A stretch of 44,996 bases of DNA, taken from Paenibacillus lautus NBRC 15380 (lineage in GTDB: Bacteria > Bacillota > Bacilli > Paenibacillales > Paenibacillaceae). The position numbers and the translations under genes were made by a program. The stretch covers positions 1-44,996 of the forward strand of contig NZ_BIMF01000032.1 of assembly GCF_004000945.1 (NCBI RefSeq), in the 5' to 3' direction. Below, piece after piece: positions 8,180 through 16,671 of this stretch (position 1 is its first letter; the number at the start of each line of letters is the position of its first letter). The notes under the pieces were generated by a model. That model was given only the letters and a program-made list of their open reading frames with translations. It ran no database searches and was not told the DNA's origin.

Positions 8180-9112
8180 TTAGGCTTCCGTGTACCGCAC
8201 AAAAGACAGGATGATATCCTGCGGATGATCTCCGAAACCTGAACCATATAGATTCAGGCCGTTCGGGTGCTCGGCGTCTTTCTTCACTTCAAAGCGGACG
8301 CGGATTGGCCGGTTAAAGGCAAGCTCCAGCGAATCGATGGTCGTGGCGCTGGACTTGTGGCCATTGACCTGGCTGCCTCGTTTGGTTACGCGCCATTCTG
8401 TCAGCATGCCGTACTCACTGCCGCTTCTCCATTTATCCGGGGTGAGTTTCCCCTTGCGATCACCAAAATCACCGGGACTTCTCCAAGTGCCTACAGGGAG
8501 GTCGTTGATGCTAACGGTGATGTCGGATGGCCAATCCTGCTGGAAGGAAGGTGCCTCGGAGCTAAGCTCCGCACGGACGCTCAGCTCATCGAGGGCCGCT
8601 CCGGGAGGCATCGGGTTCGCAAAATAATATTCGATATATCCTGATCCCGAGAACCAGAGCAGTGCAGCCTCCGTTCGTTCCGGCATGTAAAAGGCGCGCG
8701 GATCGTCAGGGGACCCGATCAGAGATCCGTCCCGAGCTGCCATACCGCAGGTTGGCTCGATGGAGCAGTGGGAGAACATGCCGATCGGCATGTGGATTTC
8801 TTCCGTGCGCTGCAGCCCCTCACCTGGCTTCGAGGGCAGCTCGAGAAAAATGGAGCGGCAGGTGACGGCGCAGATTTTTTCCCGATTCGCTCCTTGCGAA
8901 GAGACGATCAGATCCGCTTGCTCCAGCATCTGGACATTAATGGACACCGTAGGCTGCGCAATCCCAAGCGACTCCGCCAACTGACCGACACTCATCGGTT
9001 TATCGCCGAGCGCTTCAAGGATGCGGACACGGACATCACTGGAGAGAGCTTTGGCCACTTCCACGATCCGGGATGCCGGATAACGGTTGGTTTCCAGCTT
9101 CGATTCGTTCAT
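8180..9112 (-). CDS. ArsR-family regulator with C-terminal sensory domain
   Basis: A 310-residue protein. Residues about 10-90 form an ArsR winged helix (VAKALSSDVRVRILEALGDK, then LAESLGIAQPTVSINVQMLE). Residues about 105-310 form a beta-rich domain with several Trp/Tyr and Asn residues (FSGSGYIEYYFANPMPPGAA, then PSDITVSINDLPVGTW), which I do not recognise by name. The layout suggests a jelly-roll or carbohydrate-binding-like sensor. It diverges from the GH2 glycosidase with a 146-bp shared promoter region containing a dyad. This suggests a sugar-responsive regulator of that glycosidase. The ligand and whether it activates or represses are unknown. A GGGG-type RBS lies before the ATG at 9112. 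Confidence 0.85.
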   Translation of the reverse strand: MNESKLETNRYPASRIVEVAKALSSDVRVRILEALGDKPMSVGQLAESLGIAQPTVSINVQMLEQADLIVSSQGANREKICAVTCRSIFLELPSKPGEGLQRTEEIHMPIGMFSHCSIEPTCGMAARDGSLIGSPDDPRAFYMPERTEAALLWFSGSGYIEYYFANPMPPGAALDELSVRAELSSEAPSFQQDWPSDITVSINDLPVGTWRSPGDFGDRKGKLTPDKWRSGSEYGMLTEWRVTKRGSQVNGHKSSATTIDSLELAFNRPIRVRFEVKKDAEHPNGLNLYGSGFGDHPQDIILSFVRYTEA

Positions 9113-9153
9113 AATCCCCTTCCTTTACTGAAGAGTTATAGTGACTCCAAGTG

Positions 9154-9176
9154 TACAATAAATTCGCTATATTGTA
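9154..9176. promoter_or_regulatory. Dyad in the ArsR/GH2 intergenic region, candidate operator
   Basis: The half-sites TACAATA (9154-9160) and TATTGTA (9170-9176) form a perfect 7-bp inverted repeat with a 9-bp spacer, upstream of the GH2 promoter and of the divergent regulator. It is the best operator candidate for the ArsR protein. Confidence 0.5.
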
Positions 9177-9191
9177 AAAGTATAATGTACA

Positions 9192-9220
9192 TTGCATTTA
9201 TTATATATAGGTGCTAGAAT
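9192..9220 (+). promoter_or_regulatory. Probable promoter of the GH2 gene
   Basis: -35 TTGCAT (9192-9197) and -10 TAGAAT (9215-9220) are separated by 17 bp; an AAGGAAAGG ribosome site at 9238 follows. An alternative TATAAT lies at 9181-9186 without a clear -35. Confidence 0.5.
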
Positions 9221-9258
9221 AGGGGCAAATTCAGAAAAGGAAAGGTTGTGTTCGCTTC

Positions 9259-12045
9259 ATGAAGACTCCTGTAGCACCCTCCATTCACACGGAAATTCCG
9301 CGCGCGGAGTACCCCAGACCGGATTTTGAGCGAAAGGACTGGTTGAATTTGAACGGCCAGTGGTCGTTCCGGCTCGACACGGAAGGATCAGATGTACTAC
9401 AGCAAGCGGGTACCAGCACCGGTGATGACGCTACTGGCTTGCCGGGCGGAGACGCCAGCCTTTTTACCTCAGAGATTACGGTGCCGTTTTCTTGGGTCAG
9501 TCCCTTGTCCGGTATTGAGCGTAACGAGAAGGGGGTAGGCTGGTATCGCCGATCCGTGAAATGGGAGCCGGAGAAGAAGCAGGCCCGAGTCTTTCTGCGG
9601 TTTGGGGCCGTGGATTATCTGTGTGATGTATGGGTCAACGGCAAGCATGTCGGCTCGCATCAAGGCGGCTACGGAACCTTTGAATTTGACGTGACAACGG
9701 TTTGGGATACGGCAAAAGACAATACGATCGTTGTGCGTGCAGAGGACTTCGACCACAATTACCAAGCCCGAGGGAAGCAGGGGTATGGCGAGATCAGGGG
9801 CATTTGGCAGCCGGTTTGGCTGGAAGCCCGGCCGCAAACCTACATGGAGCAAGCCATCTTTACGACTTCCATTGACGGTCAGATCGAGTTGAAATCCAAG
9901 ATCCAGGCTCAAGAAGCAGGCGTAGTGAAACTCCAACTCTCGTTTGCGGAGGGTTCGGTTACGCATCAGGTGGAGTGGGAGCTGCAAGAAGGCGCGAATG
10001 AACGGACAACGGTGTTCCAAGTCCACGACCCGCGGCTGTGGAGCCCCGAAACCCCTCATTTATACGAAGGGGAGCTGCGTCTGGCGGGTTCCTCCGGCGA
10101 AGATGTCGTCCATACTTATTTTGGCATACGCGAGATCGGAACGGCGAAGTTCGATGGACGGGATTATCGCTGGATTACGTTGAACGGGAAGCCGGTCTAT
10201 TTAAACGGAACGCTGGACCAATCCTACCACCAGACGGGATTTTTCACCTACCCGACGGATACCGAGATGCGGGACGAGATCTATCTGATGAAACGGCTTG
10301 GACTGAACTTCGTGCGGATTCATATTAAGCCGGAGGAGCCCCGCAAGCTGTATTGGGCGGATAAACTCGGGATTCTGGTGATGGAGGATATGCCATGCTT
10401 CTGGGGGAATCCGGATGAAACAGCACGTTCTGCCTATGAACGCGAGGCGCTGGAAGTGATTGAACGGGACCGGAATCATCCGTCGATTTTTTCATGGGTT
10501 ATGTTTAACGAAACTTGGGGACTTCGTACGGATAGCGAGGCTGCCGGCCTGACGGGCGGCGAAGGACAGCATCGGTATTATCTTCCGGAGACCCAGGAGT
10601 GGGTAAGGGAGAAATATAGATGGGCCAAGGAGCTGGACCCGACTCGGATTGTGGAGGACAATCCTCCATGCGCTTACGATCATGTGGAGACGGATATCAA
10701 CACGTGGCATTTTTACATCAATGGGTATGAACCGCTGCGGAATCATATCGAGGAGATTGTCCAGAAGACTCATCCGGGATCCGAACATAACTATATCGGC
10801 GGCAATCAGCAAGGCGACGCTCCGCTCATGAACAGTGAATGCGGAAACGTATGGGGAATTGACGGGGGAGCCGGGGACAGCGATCTCGCGTGGCATTACC
10901 GTTACATGCTGAATGAATTCCGACGCCATGATAAGCTGTGCGGTTTCGTATTTACGGAATTCCGCGACGTGACAAACGAATTCAACGGCTACTACCGTCT
11001 GGATGGGACGGACAAAAAATTCGGGTACGAGGATTTCGTGCCGGGCATGACGATCGCTGACCTGCACACGCCGGACTTCATTGTGATTGACGCACCGCCT
11101 TGTCAGACGCTGGAGCAAGGGGCTGAGGCAGTCATACCGCTGCTGCGCTCCAGTTATTCCGATCAATACCATGGACAAAAGCTTATCCTGGCTTGGGAAT
11201 TATCCCATGATCAGCTCGGAACGAAGGTTGTAACTGATCATGGGACCCTGGAAGTGGCCTGGGATGGTTACGGTGTTGCGCCACTAACGGAATTGAAGCT
11301 TCGCATGCCGAAGACCGATGCGGTTGCAATTCTCGGTGTTCGCCTGCTGAATGCGGGAAGCGGCGTGGTAACACGCAACTTCACGACGTTTGACGTGCGT
11401 GGCGGACAGGGACAGGGGAACGATGGAGTGGAAGGCAGAACCGTAAGCATCCCGGTTAACACTTTCCGTGAGCAAAGCTTCAGCTACATGTGGGAGGCGC
11501 TACAAGGCTCCAAAGTGAATGGCGGCGGAGAGGGCCGATTCGTCTATGAGGTGCAGCTGCCGGATCATGACGAACAGCCGCTGATCCGCGACATCGAGAT
11601 TTTCTTCGAGGCTGGGGCGAAACGCTTATTGGCCAGAAATATCGAGGGTGCGCGGCATCGCACGCACGGAATCGACTTTATGCACGGAGCTTCGGCGGAC
11701 GTGGAGTATAACCCGAGCACTTACTATATGACGGATGAAGAGCTGCATGAATCCCGTATTTCCGTGTGGGTGGACGATGTTCAAATCGGCGAGGTTGTGC
11801 TCGCGGATGATCCTGCCGATGGCCGGGGCGTTCTGTCGTGGCACTATCAGCCGGTCCATAATCTTCTGGAAGAGGCCGGTTCGTACGGATACCTGTGCCA
11901 GGCGCAGGTACCGGGAAGACTCGCGGCTGAGCTTGACCGCAAGCGCAGCTTCCGGCTGGAGCTGCGGGCCGAGGAAGGCGGCATCAGTCTCTATGGTCGG
12001 AATGCAGGCCGCTATCCGATCGATTTGCTGGCGCGGTGTCGGTGA
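9259..12045 (+). CDS. Glycoside hydrolase family 2 protein
   Basis: A 928-residue GH2 enzyme with no signal peptide, so probably cytoplasmic. The N-terminal sugar-binding (jelly-roll) domain begins with LNLNGQWSFRLD, contains VFLRFGAVDYLCDVWVNGKH, and runs to about residue 200. An Ig-like domain follows to about 300. The TIM barrel carries the acid/base in WVMFNETWG (E418) and the nucleophile in MNSECGNVWG (E527). A C-terminal extension of about 330 residues follows. These features fit beta-galactosidase, beta-glucuronidase or beta-mannosidase types; the exact sugar cannot be read from sequence. It is divergently paired with a sensor-bearing ArsR regulator and ends in its own terminator. It probably cleaves oligosaccharides imported by a transporter not encoded beside it. 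Confidence 0.92.
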   Translation: MKTPVAPSIHTEIPRAEYPRPDFERKDWLNLNGQWSFRLDTEGSDVLQQAGTSTGDDATGLPGGDASLFTSEITVPFSWVSPLSGIERNEKGVGWYRRSVKWEPEKKQARVFLRFGAVDYLCDVWVNGKHVGSHQGGYGTFEFDVTTVWDTAKDNTIVVRAEDFDHNYQARGKQGYGEIRGIWQPVWLEARPQTYMEQAIFTTSIDGQIELKSKIQAQEAGVVKLQLSFAEGSVTHQVEWELQEGANERTTVFQVHDPRLWSPETPHLYEGELRLAGSSGEDVVHTYFGIREIGTAKFDGRDYRWITLNGKPVYLNGTLDQSYHQTGFFTYPTDTEMRDEIYLMKRLGLNFVRIHIKPEEPRKLYWADKLGILVMEDMPCFWGNPDETARSAYEREALEVIERDRNHPSIFSWVMFNETWGLRTDSEAAGLTGGEGQHRYYLPETQEWVREKYRWAKELDPTRIVEDNPPCAYDHVETDINTWHFYINGYEPLRNHIEEIVQKTHPGSEHNYIGGNQQGDAPLMNSECGNVWGIDGGAGDSDLAWHYRYMLNEFRRHDKLCGFVFTEFRDVTNEFNGYYRLDGTDKKFGYEDFVPGMTIADLHTPDFIVIDAPPCQTLEQGAEAVIPLLRSSYSDQYHGQKLILAWELSHDQLGTKVVTDHGTLEVAWDGYGVAPLTELKLRMPKTDAVAILGVRLLNAGSGVVTRNFTTFDVRGGQGQGNDGVEGRTVSIPVNTFREQSFSYMWEALQGSKVNGGGEGRFVYEVQLPDHDEQPLIRDIEIFFEAGAKRLLARNIEGARHRTHGIDFMHGASADVEYNPSTYYMTDEELHESRISVWVDDVQIGEVVLADDPADGRGVLSWHYQPVHNLLEEAGSYGYLCQAQVPGRLAAELDRKRSFRLELRAEEGGISLYGRNAGRYPIDLLARCR

Positions 12046-12087
12046 TCATGGCAGATACAAACCATTAATGTAAAGTATAATACGAAG

Positions 12088-12138
12088 TGGGCTGTCCGTT
12101 AGTAGTAGTGAATAACTACGTGCCGGGCAGCCCATTTT
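12088..12138 (+). terminator. Intrinsic terminator of the GH2 gene
   Basis: TGGGCTGTCCG (12088-12098) pairs with CGGGCAGCCCA (12124-12134, one G-U), with a second small gtagt/actac hairpin in the loop and TTTT after the stem. Confidence 0.75.
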
Positions 12139-12220
12139 GTGTGGGGATTTTTCGTCTAACATGTCTTAAACAGCTCTTATCTTAGGTGGGGTCGTTTGTT
12201 GCCTCTATCTCTTTCCTTAC

Positions 12221-12838
12221 TCAGTCTGTGCGTGCAATAATACGAGCAATCGCAGAATCTGTCTTTATAAGTAGCGGTAATGCTATAATCTCAAAAGATT
12301 TTAAATTCAATAACTGATCAACATCCACTAAATTCTCAGCTATAAGCACTTGATTATCAAATAGATATTTATGAATTTCAAATGGAAACTTATCGGGCGA
12401 TGGTGTATCCAACCCCATCATTTTTATCTTCTTTCGAACCACCAATTCAGCAAATTCTTTCGTTAAAGTCGGATATTCCGTAAAATACCTCTCTTGCCTG
12501 AAGTAGATACTGTGTCCTGTATAAAGAATTAATATTGTTCCTTCACTTATCAAATGCTCGTATTCATCCTTATAATCGATTCGATTCATTCCAGAGACAT
12601 TTAACAATGTTCCTGTCCCAATAAATGATTCTAACGGGAAATCACATAAATATTGATCTGAATTAATTAAATGCATAGGACCATCAATATGTGTTCCAGT
12701 ATGCATATTGATGGTTAATTGATGATTACAGTAACCGTCTGTCATCAGGTTTTTTGTTTGTATTAATTCAATCTCACTGTCACCAGGATACACAGGTAGC
12801 TGATTTTGGATAAGGTGAGTCAAATCTATAAGCTTCAT
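12221..12838 (-). CDS. Cyclase-family (kynurenine formamidase-like) metal hydrolase
   Basis: A 205-residue protein of the PF04199 cyclase/KynB fold. It begins MKLIDLTHLIQNQLPVYPGD, typical of the family. The metal-binding motif HTGTHIDGPMH gives ligands H46, H50 and D52 with H56 nearby. A later conserved Asp/Ser segment (MMGLDTPSPD) and an ALPLLIKTDSA segment near the end also fit. Members hydrolyse formamides or amides such as N-formylkynurenine or isatin. No other tryptophan-degradation gene is nearby, so the substrate is open. The gene is markedly AT-richer than the GH2 gene beside it, marking the left edge of an island that looks acquired. GAGGG precedes the ATG at 12838. Confidence 0.85.
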   Translation of the reverse strand: MKLIDLTHLIQNQLPVYPGDSEIELIQTKNLMTDGYCNHQLTINMHTGTHIDGPMHLINSDQYLCDFPLESFIGTGTLLNVSGMNRIDYKDEYEHLISEGTILILYTGHSIYFRQERYFTEYPTLTKEFAELVVRKKIKMMGLDTPSPDKFPFEIHKYLFDNQVLIAENLVDVDQLLNLKSFEIIALPLLIKTDSAIARIIARTD

Positions 12839-12905
12839 TGATATCCCTCATTCTTTTTCTCTTATCATTACGAAGATTTCCGAGAACGTTTCAGTATAAT
12901 ACGCC

Positions 12906-13073
12906 CTAATCCCAATACATATAAAAATTCACCACGAGCTTTTCTTGCCCACAATCAGGGCAATCAAGTGCTGTATTTTGAAGATGATCTAAAGGGATTG
13001 ACCCCTGACGCGTGAATGTATTGTTATAAGATGGCTGATGGCCCTGTCTTCGTGGCACTACTTTAAAATCCAT
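12906..13073 (-). CDS. Small CxxC protein overlapping the HAD gene end
   Basis: A 55-codon frame runs from ATG 13073 to TAG 12906, overlapping the last 16 bases of the upstream HAD phosphatase gene in another frame. Its end reads LDCPDCGQEKLVVNFYMYWD, with one CxxC pair that looks like half a zinc ribbon. The start has no strong RBS, so translation would rely on coupling to the phosphatase. It could be a genuine small protein or the remaining C-terminus of a larger zinc-ribbon protein. I do not recognise the family. Confidence 0.35.
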   Translation of the reverse strand: MDFKVVPRRQGHQPSYNNTFTRQGSIPLDHLQNTALDCPDCGQEKLVVNFYMYWD

Positions 13074-13600
13074 GTTACTGCATCATTGAAATCTTCTGCT
13101 ATATAATCCAGAGATACCTCTAACCACTTGCCATAGTACTCATTGTTCTCATACTTCACTAGATCATTCTTGCCTGAACCTGTCTTAACTAAGATCTTAA
13201 TGCAACCAGCTTCCTGTGCTGCCATCATGTCTGTCCACCTGTCACCGATTACTATGCATTTTGTTAAATCTAAGTTAAGTTCTTTAGCTGCTTGATGTAG
13301 CATTCCCGCCGACGGCTTCCTACAATTACAACCTTCTCCATGTTGATGCGGGCATATGTATACTTCATTAAACCCAAAAAGTGATAACTCATTCAAGAAG
13401 TCTTCTTTTTGTGCTTCTCCACGAGATATTCCTGGCTGATTAGTAAATGCACATATAAACTTGCCAGCTTGTTTCAATTTACTAATCGATTCTTTGACTT
13501 GGGGAAAGAGCTGAAACTGGCCAGGATAATCAACCTGATCTCCACCTCCGATAGTTCCGTCTCGATCAATAAAGATAACTTTTTTTGTCAGGACATCCAT
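13058..13600 (-). CDS. HAD-IIIA phosphatase, GmhB/HisB-N-like
   Basis: A 180-residue HAD-superfamily hydrolase. The motif I nucleophile pair is in FIDRDGT (D12, D14). Motif II lies in CAFTNQPGISRG, the zinc-binding loop in CPHQHGEGCNCRKP (two His and Cys ligands), and motif IV in IVIGDRWTDMMAAQEAG. This layout matches D-glycero-D-manno-heptose-1,7-bisphosphate 7-phosphatase and histidinol-phosphatase domains. A heptose or other sugar-phosphate phosphatase role is likely, but no heptose synthesis genes are nearby. It lies on the AT-rich island, with good start context upstream (GGAGCG before the ATG at 13600). Confidence 0.88.
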   Translation of the reverse strand: MDVLTKKVIFIDRDGTIGGGDQVDYPGQFQLFPQVKESISKLKQAGKFICAFTNQPGISRGEAQKEDFLNELSLFGFNEVYICPHQHGEGCNCRKPSAGMLHQAAKELNLDLTKCIVIGDRWTDMMAAQEAGCIKILVKTGSGKNDLVKYENNEYYGKWLEVSLDYIAEDFNDAVTWILK

Positions 13601-13620
13601 GAAATCGCTCCTTTGAAAAC

Positions 13621-13800
13621 AGGTTTACGGGGATTTTTTATAACGTTCTGCATTCCCTACGTCCCTCCACCTTAAGGCAGCTTGCTTCCGGCGACGACGC
13701 GGTTAGGTGGTGCGGATGTGTCGCCGTGAATCATCTTCTTAGCAAATCTTCTGGCGACCGGGAGGCTCCTTAGCCCCGCTACGGGAATATGATGTTAGAC
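13621..13800. other. GC-rich structured intergenic element
   Basis: Between two AT-rich leftward genes lies a GC-rich, non-coding stretch with several dyads. CGGCGAC (13689-13695) pairs with GTCGCCG (13720-13726), cccg/cggg surrounds a cta loop near 13777-13788, and ggct/agcc lies near 13763-13775. The ends carry gttagac and ataacgtt words. Composition unlike its flanks, and dense folding, suggest a repeated or recombination-related element rather than gene debris. No second copy is in this window. Confidence 0.4.
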
Positions 13801-13820
13801 GATTTCATTGCCTTCAGTCA

Positions 13821-14351
13821 TCAACTGTCAAATAATCTTGTATATCGGTGTTCTAACTCCTTATTAAATAATTCTATAGGTCTAAGATATTCTCGTTGAT
13901 TATTTAGATCTATCGATTTGTAAAGTCTATCGTTATTCCATCTATTTAAATCATAATAATTATCAAATTCCTTACGTACTTCCTGCATGATTAGAACAAT
14001 ATCATTCAGTGTTCCGAGAATACTTCTATTGTTAGTTGTTGTATAAACGGCTTCATTACACTCGTTTAGGTATTCATTAATTGTTGAATTGTTAATGTTT
14101 TCAGATATTAAATAATTCTTTAATTGTTCCTTAAATATATTTTTCAGGTCTTTATATTGGGTACTTCTAATTCCTGCTATAGTCAAACTCAATCTCGACA
14201 GATCATTTATTAAAACTATATGCTTCCGTTTGCTCACAAAAACGAGATTAGCATGCCAACTAAAGAACGGATCAGCAATGTCAATTTTGGTTATGGATTT
14301 ATCGATTTTCATATCCTTTAATAAATTCTTTGTTGAGCGGATAATAAGCAA
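13821..14351 (-). CDS. DUF6933-like protein of unknown function
   Basis: A 176-residue protein beginning MLIIRSTKNLLKDMKI and continuing DPFFSWHANLVFVSKRKHIV, then LINDLSRLSLTIAG. This order (a start LLIIRSTKKLL, a SWHANL block, then a VLINDLSR strand) resembles the DUF6933 family as I remember it; no function is known for that family. The rest is helical and rich in Asn/Glu/Lys, reflecting low GC. No signal peptide or membrane segment is present. It lies on the AT-rich island between the structured element and a decayed peptidoglycan-binding gene. The assignment to DUF6933 is by recollection of motifs and should be treated as moderate. Confidence 0.6.
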   Translation of the reverse strand: MLIIRSTKNLLKDMKIDKSITKIDIADPFFSWHANLVFVSKRKHIVLINDLSRLSLTIAGIRSTQYKDLKNIFKEQLKNYLISENINNSTINEYLNECNEAVYTTTNNRSILGTLNDIVLIMQEVRKEFDNYYDLNRWNNDRLYKSIDLNNQREYLRPIELFNKELEHRYTRLFDS

Positions 14352-14479
14352 AATATCGCCTCTTCTTTAGTTTGATCTATTTATAGCTATGGTTTCGCTT
14401 AACGTCTTTTCCACGATTTCACCCATTTCCCCCACAGGACCAAATGGACGAATTCGTCTAATATACACATATAGTATGC

Positions 14480-14970
14480 CTCAGATCGATTCCAATCTCC
14501 AGCAAATGTGTGGCAAAAGAACGCAAAAGCTACAAAGCGCAATGGATTGTGGCCCTGAGATCACAGGTGATGATTGTAATGAAAAATATATATACGTAAG
14601 CAAACGAGATGGGGAGGATATGTTCGTGCTACAGTCTTAATCTATGTGCTTACGGGTATATCAGAGTCCTGTTGGCTCAGTAGACGGTAGTTTTGGATCA
14701 GGTGTAACTTCTGCTGTTAGAACTTTTCAAACTAAATTTGGCATGACTTCTGATGGAGTAGTGGGTTCAGGAACTTGGAATAGGATGAGTCAAAATGTAA
14801 TAACTGAAGCTACTGACTATATCTTTTATCTTCACACACCGTTCAGCTCGACATATTGGGTGTATTATATGCATCTAGGAGGTAGTACTTCATTTTTAAT
14901 TTATGACCTTATGTATAAAAGTAACAACACTACTGTAAGTACTGGAAGAGTCATTAAAAGGAGGGATTAT
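14480..14970 (+). pseudogene. Decayed peptidoglycan-binding protein gene, copy A
   Basis: Reading across several frameshifts gives the remains of one protein. A segment related to RSTGDDCNEKYIRKQTRWGD (14526-14618) comes first. It is followed by a peptidoglycan-binding-1 domain whose N-terminal half (LNLCAYGY) and C-terminal half (SVDGSFGSGVTSAVRTFQTK, FGMTSDGVVGSGTWNRM) lie in different frames. A C-terminal domain with YLHTPFSSTYWVYY comes last. The longest open piece is 14644-14985, but it begins inside the PG-binding domain. The 3-prime 186 bp are duplicated at 15832-16017 and the 5-prime part at 17095-17190. One lost T near 14952 makes it read past the normal end (GRVY stop) seen in copy B. 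It has no signal peptide and no clean start. Confidence 0.7.
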
Positions 14971-14985
14971 TGGAGCATTGGGTAA

Positions 14986-15346
14986 AAGTGGAGGTTTTAT
15001 ATTTATGTCATCACAATAACCGAGAACCTTCTTTAACGAGGTCAAAAATGAAATCAGCTAGTCGGTCGCTATCTTCCATGGAGTTACTTTGAAAGTCGCA
15101 GAATATGCGGCCTTTTTTGTTTTTATATACCTAAGTTCTTATCCTAAATCAACGACAAAATATTTAAACTTAGCCGACTTGAATATATAGGTACTTATAT
15201 TCATTTTTTGAAAATTAAGGGGGGTATTTTAAAAAATCATAACGTTTTAGTAATACATCACGTTAATCCTATTGTCATACCAATTAAAGAGTCTGGTAAG
15301 GGTTTGTAACTGGGGAAACTAATAATTGAAAGGAGCCAACAAGTTC
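14986..15346. other. AT-rich intergenic stretch with a terminator
   Basis: No gene is supported here. A hairpin GTCGCA (15095-15100)/TGCGGC (15106-15111) followed by T6 works as a rightward terminator. A short leftward frame through the same place reads protein-like (EDSDRLADFIFDLVKEGS) but lacks a start and is probably debris. TTGTCA at 15272 may be the -35 of the next gene, without a clear -10. Confidence 0.5.
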
Positions 15347-15823
15347 ATGAAAACTAAAACACTATTATCGGTTCTGCTTGGTGGAATTGTTGCAAGTGCT
15401 ATTTTAGTATCGTCTACTACAACAGCGGAAAGATCTATTGCCCAGACACCGATGGAAGCTGCGGAAGGGTATTTTGATGCAATTATAGCTAAGGATAAAG
15501 AGGGAATGATGTTCTATGCAAAGGATACAAACTATTTAGATGAAAAAAGCCGGGAAGAAGGATATCGAGAGGATCTTAAAACAAATCCTACATCCAGTTA
15601 TGAAATTGTTGGAAGCAAACAAATTAACAGTAATGAATTTGAGCTTTCAGTAATTTTGAACTATTCAGGCGAAGGTTACAAACACACACCACCACTGCCA
15701 TATAAAGTTTTTAAAAGCGAAAATTCATGGAAAGTATTAGTTGAACCATTAGAAATCAACACACTGACAGGTGATGTGAAAAAAGGGATGCCAATTTACA
15801 AGTGGCAGTATACTGACAGTTAA
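15347..15823 (+). CDS. Secreted hypothetical protein with NTF2/DUF4878-like domain
   Basis: Starting at ATG 15347 (AAAGGAG at 15329-15335) gives about 158 residues; a TTG at 15326 is a less likely start. A signal peptide MKTKTLLSVLLGGIVASAIL precedes a probable cleavage near STTTAERS. The mature part starts TPMEAAEGYFDAIIAKDKEG and continues with alternating strands ending LPYKVFKSENSWKVLVE, the shape of the NTF2-like/DUF4878 lipoprotein-like fold. That assignment is by pattern only. There is no lipobox. It sits between copy A and copy B of the decayed peptidoglycan-binding gene on the AT-rich island. Its role is unknown; a cell-surface or secreted role follows from the signal peptide. Confidence 0.75.
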   Translation: MKTKTLLSVLLGGIVASAILVSSTTTAERSIAQTPMEAAEGYFDAIIAKDKEGMMFYAKDTNYLDEKSREEGYREDLKTNPTSSYEIVGSKQINSNEFELSVILNYSGEGYKHTPPLPYKVFKSENSWKVLVEPLEINTLTGDVKKGMPIYKWQYTDS

Positions 15824-15831
15824 TAAATTGT

Positions 15832-16005
15832 ATGAGTAACTATGTCGTAACTGAATCCACTAATCATATGTTTTATCTTCACACACCGTTCAGCTCGACA
15901 TATTGGGTGTATTATACGCATCCAGGAGGTAGTACTTCATCTTTAATTTATGACCTTATGTATAAAAGTAACAACACTACTGTAAGTACTGGAAGAGTCT
16001 ATTAA
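15832..16005 (+). pseudogene. C-terminal fragment of the peptidoglycan-binding protein, copy B
   Basis: An open frame of 57 codons (MSNYVVTEST, then YLHTPFSSTYWVYYTHPGG, ending STGRVY) is about 90 percent identical over 186 bp (15832-16017) to the 3-prime end of copy A at 14785-14970. It has only the domain after the PG-binding domain, with no signal peptide or RBS. Its tail supplies the AAAAGGAGG ribosome site of the next gene at 16021. It is either a silent remnant or, less likely, a small translated domain. Confidence 0.6.
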
Positions 16006-16020
16006 AAGGAGGATTATAAA

Positions 16021-16671
16021 ATGAAAAAACAATTGGCTGTTGCAGCCTTAGCTAGTGCGCTTGTACTTGGTGGCGGAGGATTTGCTTACTATTCATACGC
16101 TGCCGACGCTGATGGAAAAACAGTTGTTCCCGTTGTTGAATCATCTCTAGCAACAATTCAAAACGAAGAAGCTTCGGTGCCTGAATCTTCATCACCAAGC
16201 CAAGAAACTGTTGAAATAAAGCCGGAAACAACGGTGGGTCCTGGTGTTCAAGATCCTGATACGGTCGATATAGCTGATGTGTCGGTTGCGGATATACATA
16301 TTCCGCTTTTAAAAGATAACGCATCCGCAACACTCAGTTCCTCGGGACTGACTCGAATAAATATCCAAGCGCTGCAAAAAGAGTATGGACTTCACCTTAG
16401 ATCCTTATTAACAACCACAGATGGTGATGAGATTCGTATATTTCAAGTCGACGCAAATATGGGGGTGTCAGATGCAATTGAGAGTTTGAAGGCAGATTAT
16501 TCCCCGGAGACTTCTGAATTGATAGAGATAAATGGACTGAAAGCATTATATGTTGATGGTGAAGTCAGAAAAGTTGTACATTTGATTTCCGAGGATCACC
16601 TCTATACTATTTCAGCCAATACGGCCACACTTGAAGAATTGATGGATATTGCAAAACAAATTCATGAGTAA
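16021..16671 (+). CDS. Secreted hypothetical protein with DUF4367-like C-terminal domain
   Basis: A 216-residue protein with a signal peptide (MKKQLAVAALASALVLGGGG, cleavage probably after YSYAADA). An acidic Ser/Glu/Pro-rich linker covers about 30-95. A C-terminal alpha/beta domain of about 110 residues ends LYTISANTATLEELMDIAKQ, the ending typical of DUF4367-type domains. There is no lipobox or wall anchor. The ribosome site AAAAGGAGG comes from the tail of copy B of the duplicated sequence just upstream, so a rearrangement probably created the present leader. Partner and function are unknown; regulatory or sensor domains of this kind often accompany anti-sigma factors, but none is adjacent. 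Confidence 0.72.
   Translation: MKKQLAVAALASALVLGGGGFAYYSYAADADGKTVVPVVESSLATIQNEEASVPESSSPSQETVEIKPETTVGPGVQDPDTVDIADVSVADIHIPLLKDNASATLSSSGLTRINIQALQKEYGLHLRSLLTTTDGDEIRIFQVDANMGVSDAIESLKADYSPETSELIEINGLKALYVDGEVRKVVHLISEDHLYTISANTATLEELMDIAKQIHE

Noticed and set aside
13621..13800. Integron attC site
   Set aside because: The gtctaac-like words are in the same direction and not paired as an RYYYAAC/GTTRRRY couple at the two ends; no integrase is present.
14389..14640. An 83-codon frame before the decayed PG-binding gene
   Set aside because: It reads across frameshifted gene debris; only its second half aligns to copy C, and that alignment needs frame changes.
15000..15118. Leftward 38-codon frame ending in a protein-like helix
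   Set aside because: It has no start with RBS, and its 5-prime part lies in the terminator hairpin and T tract.
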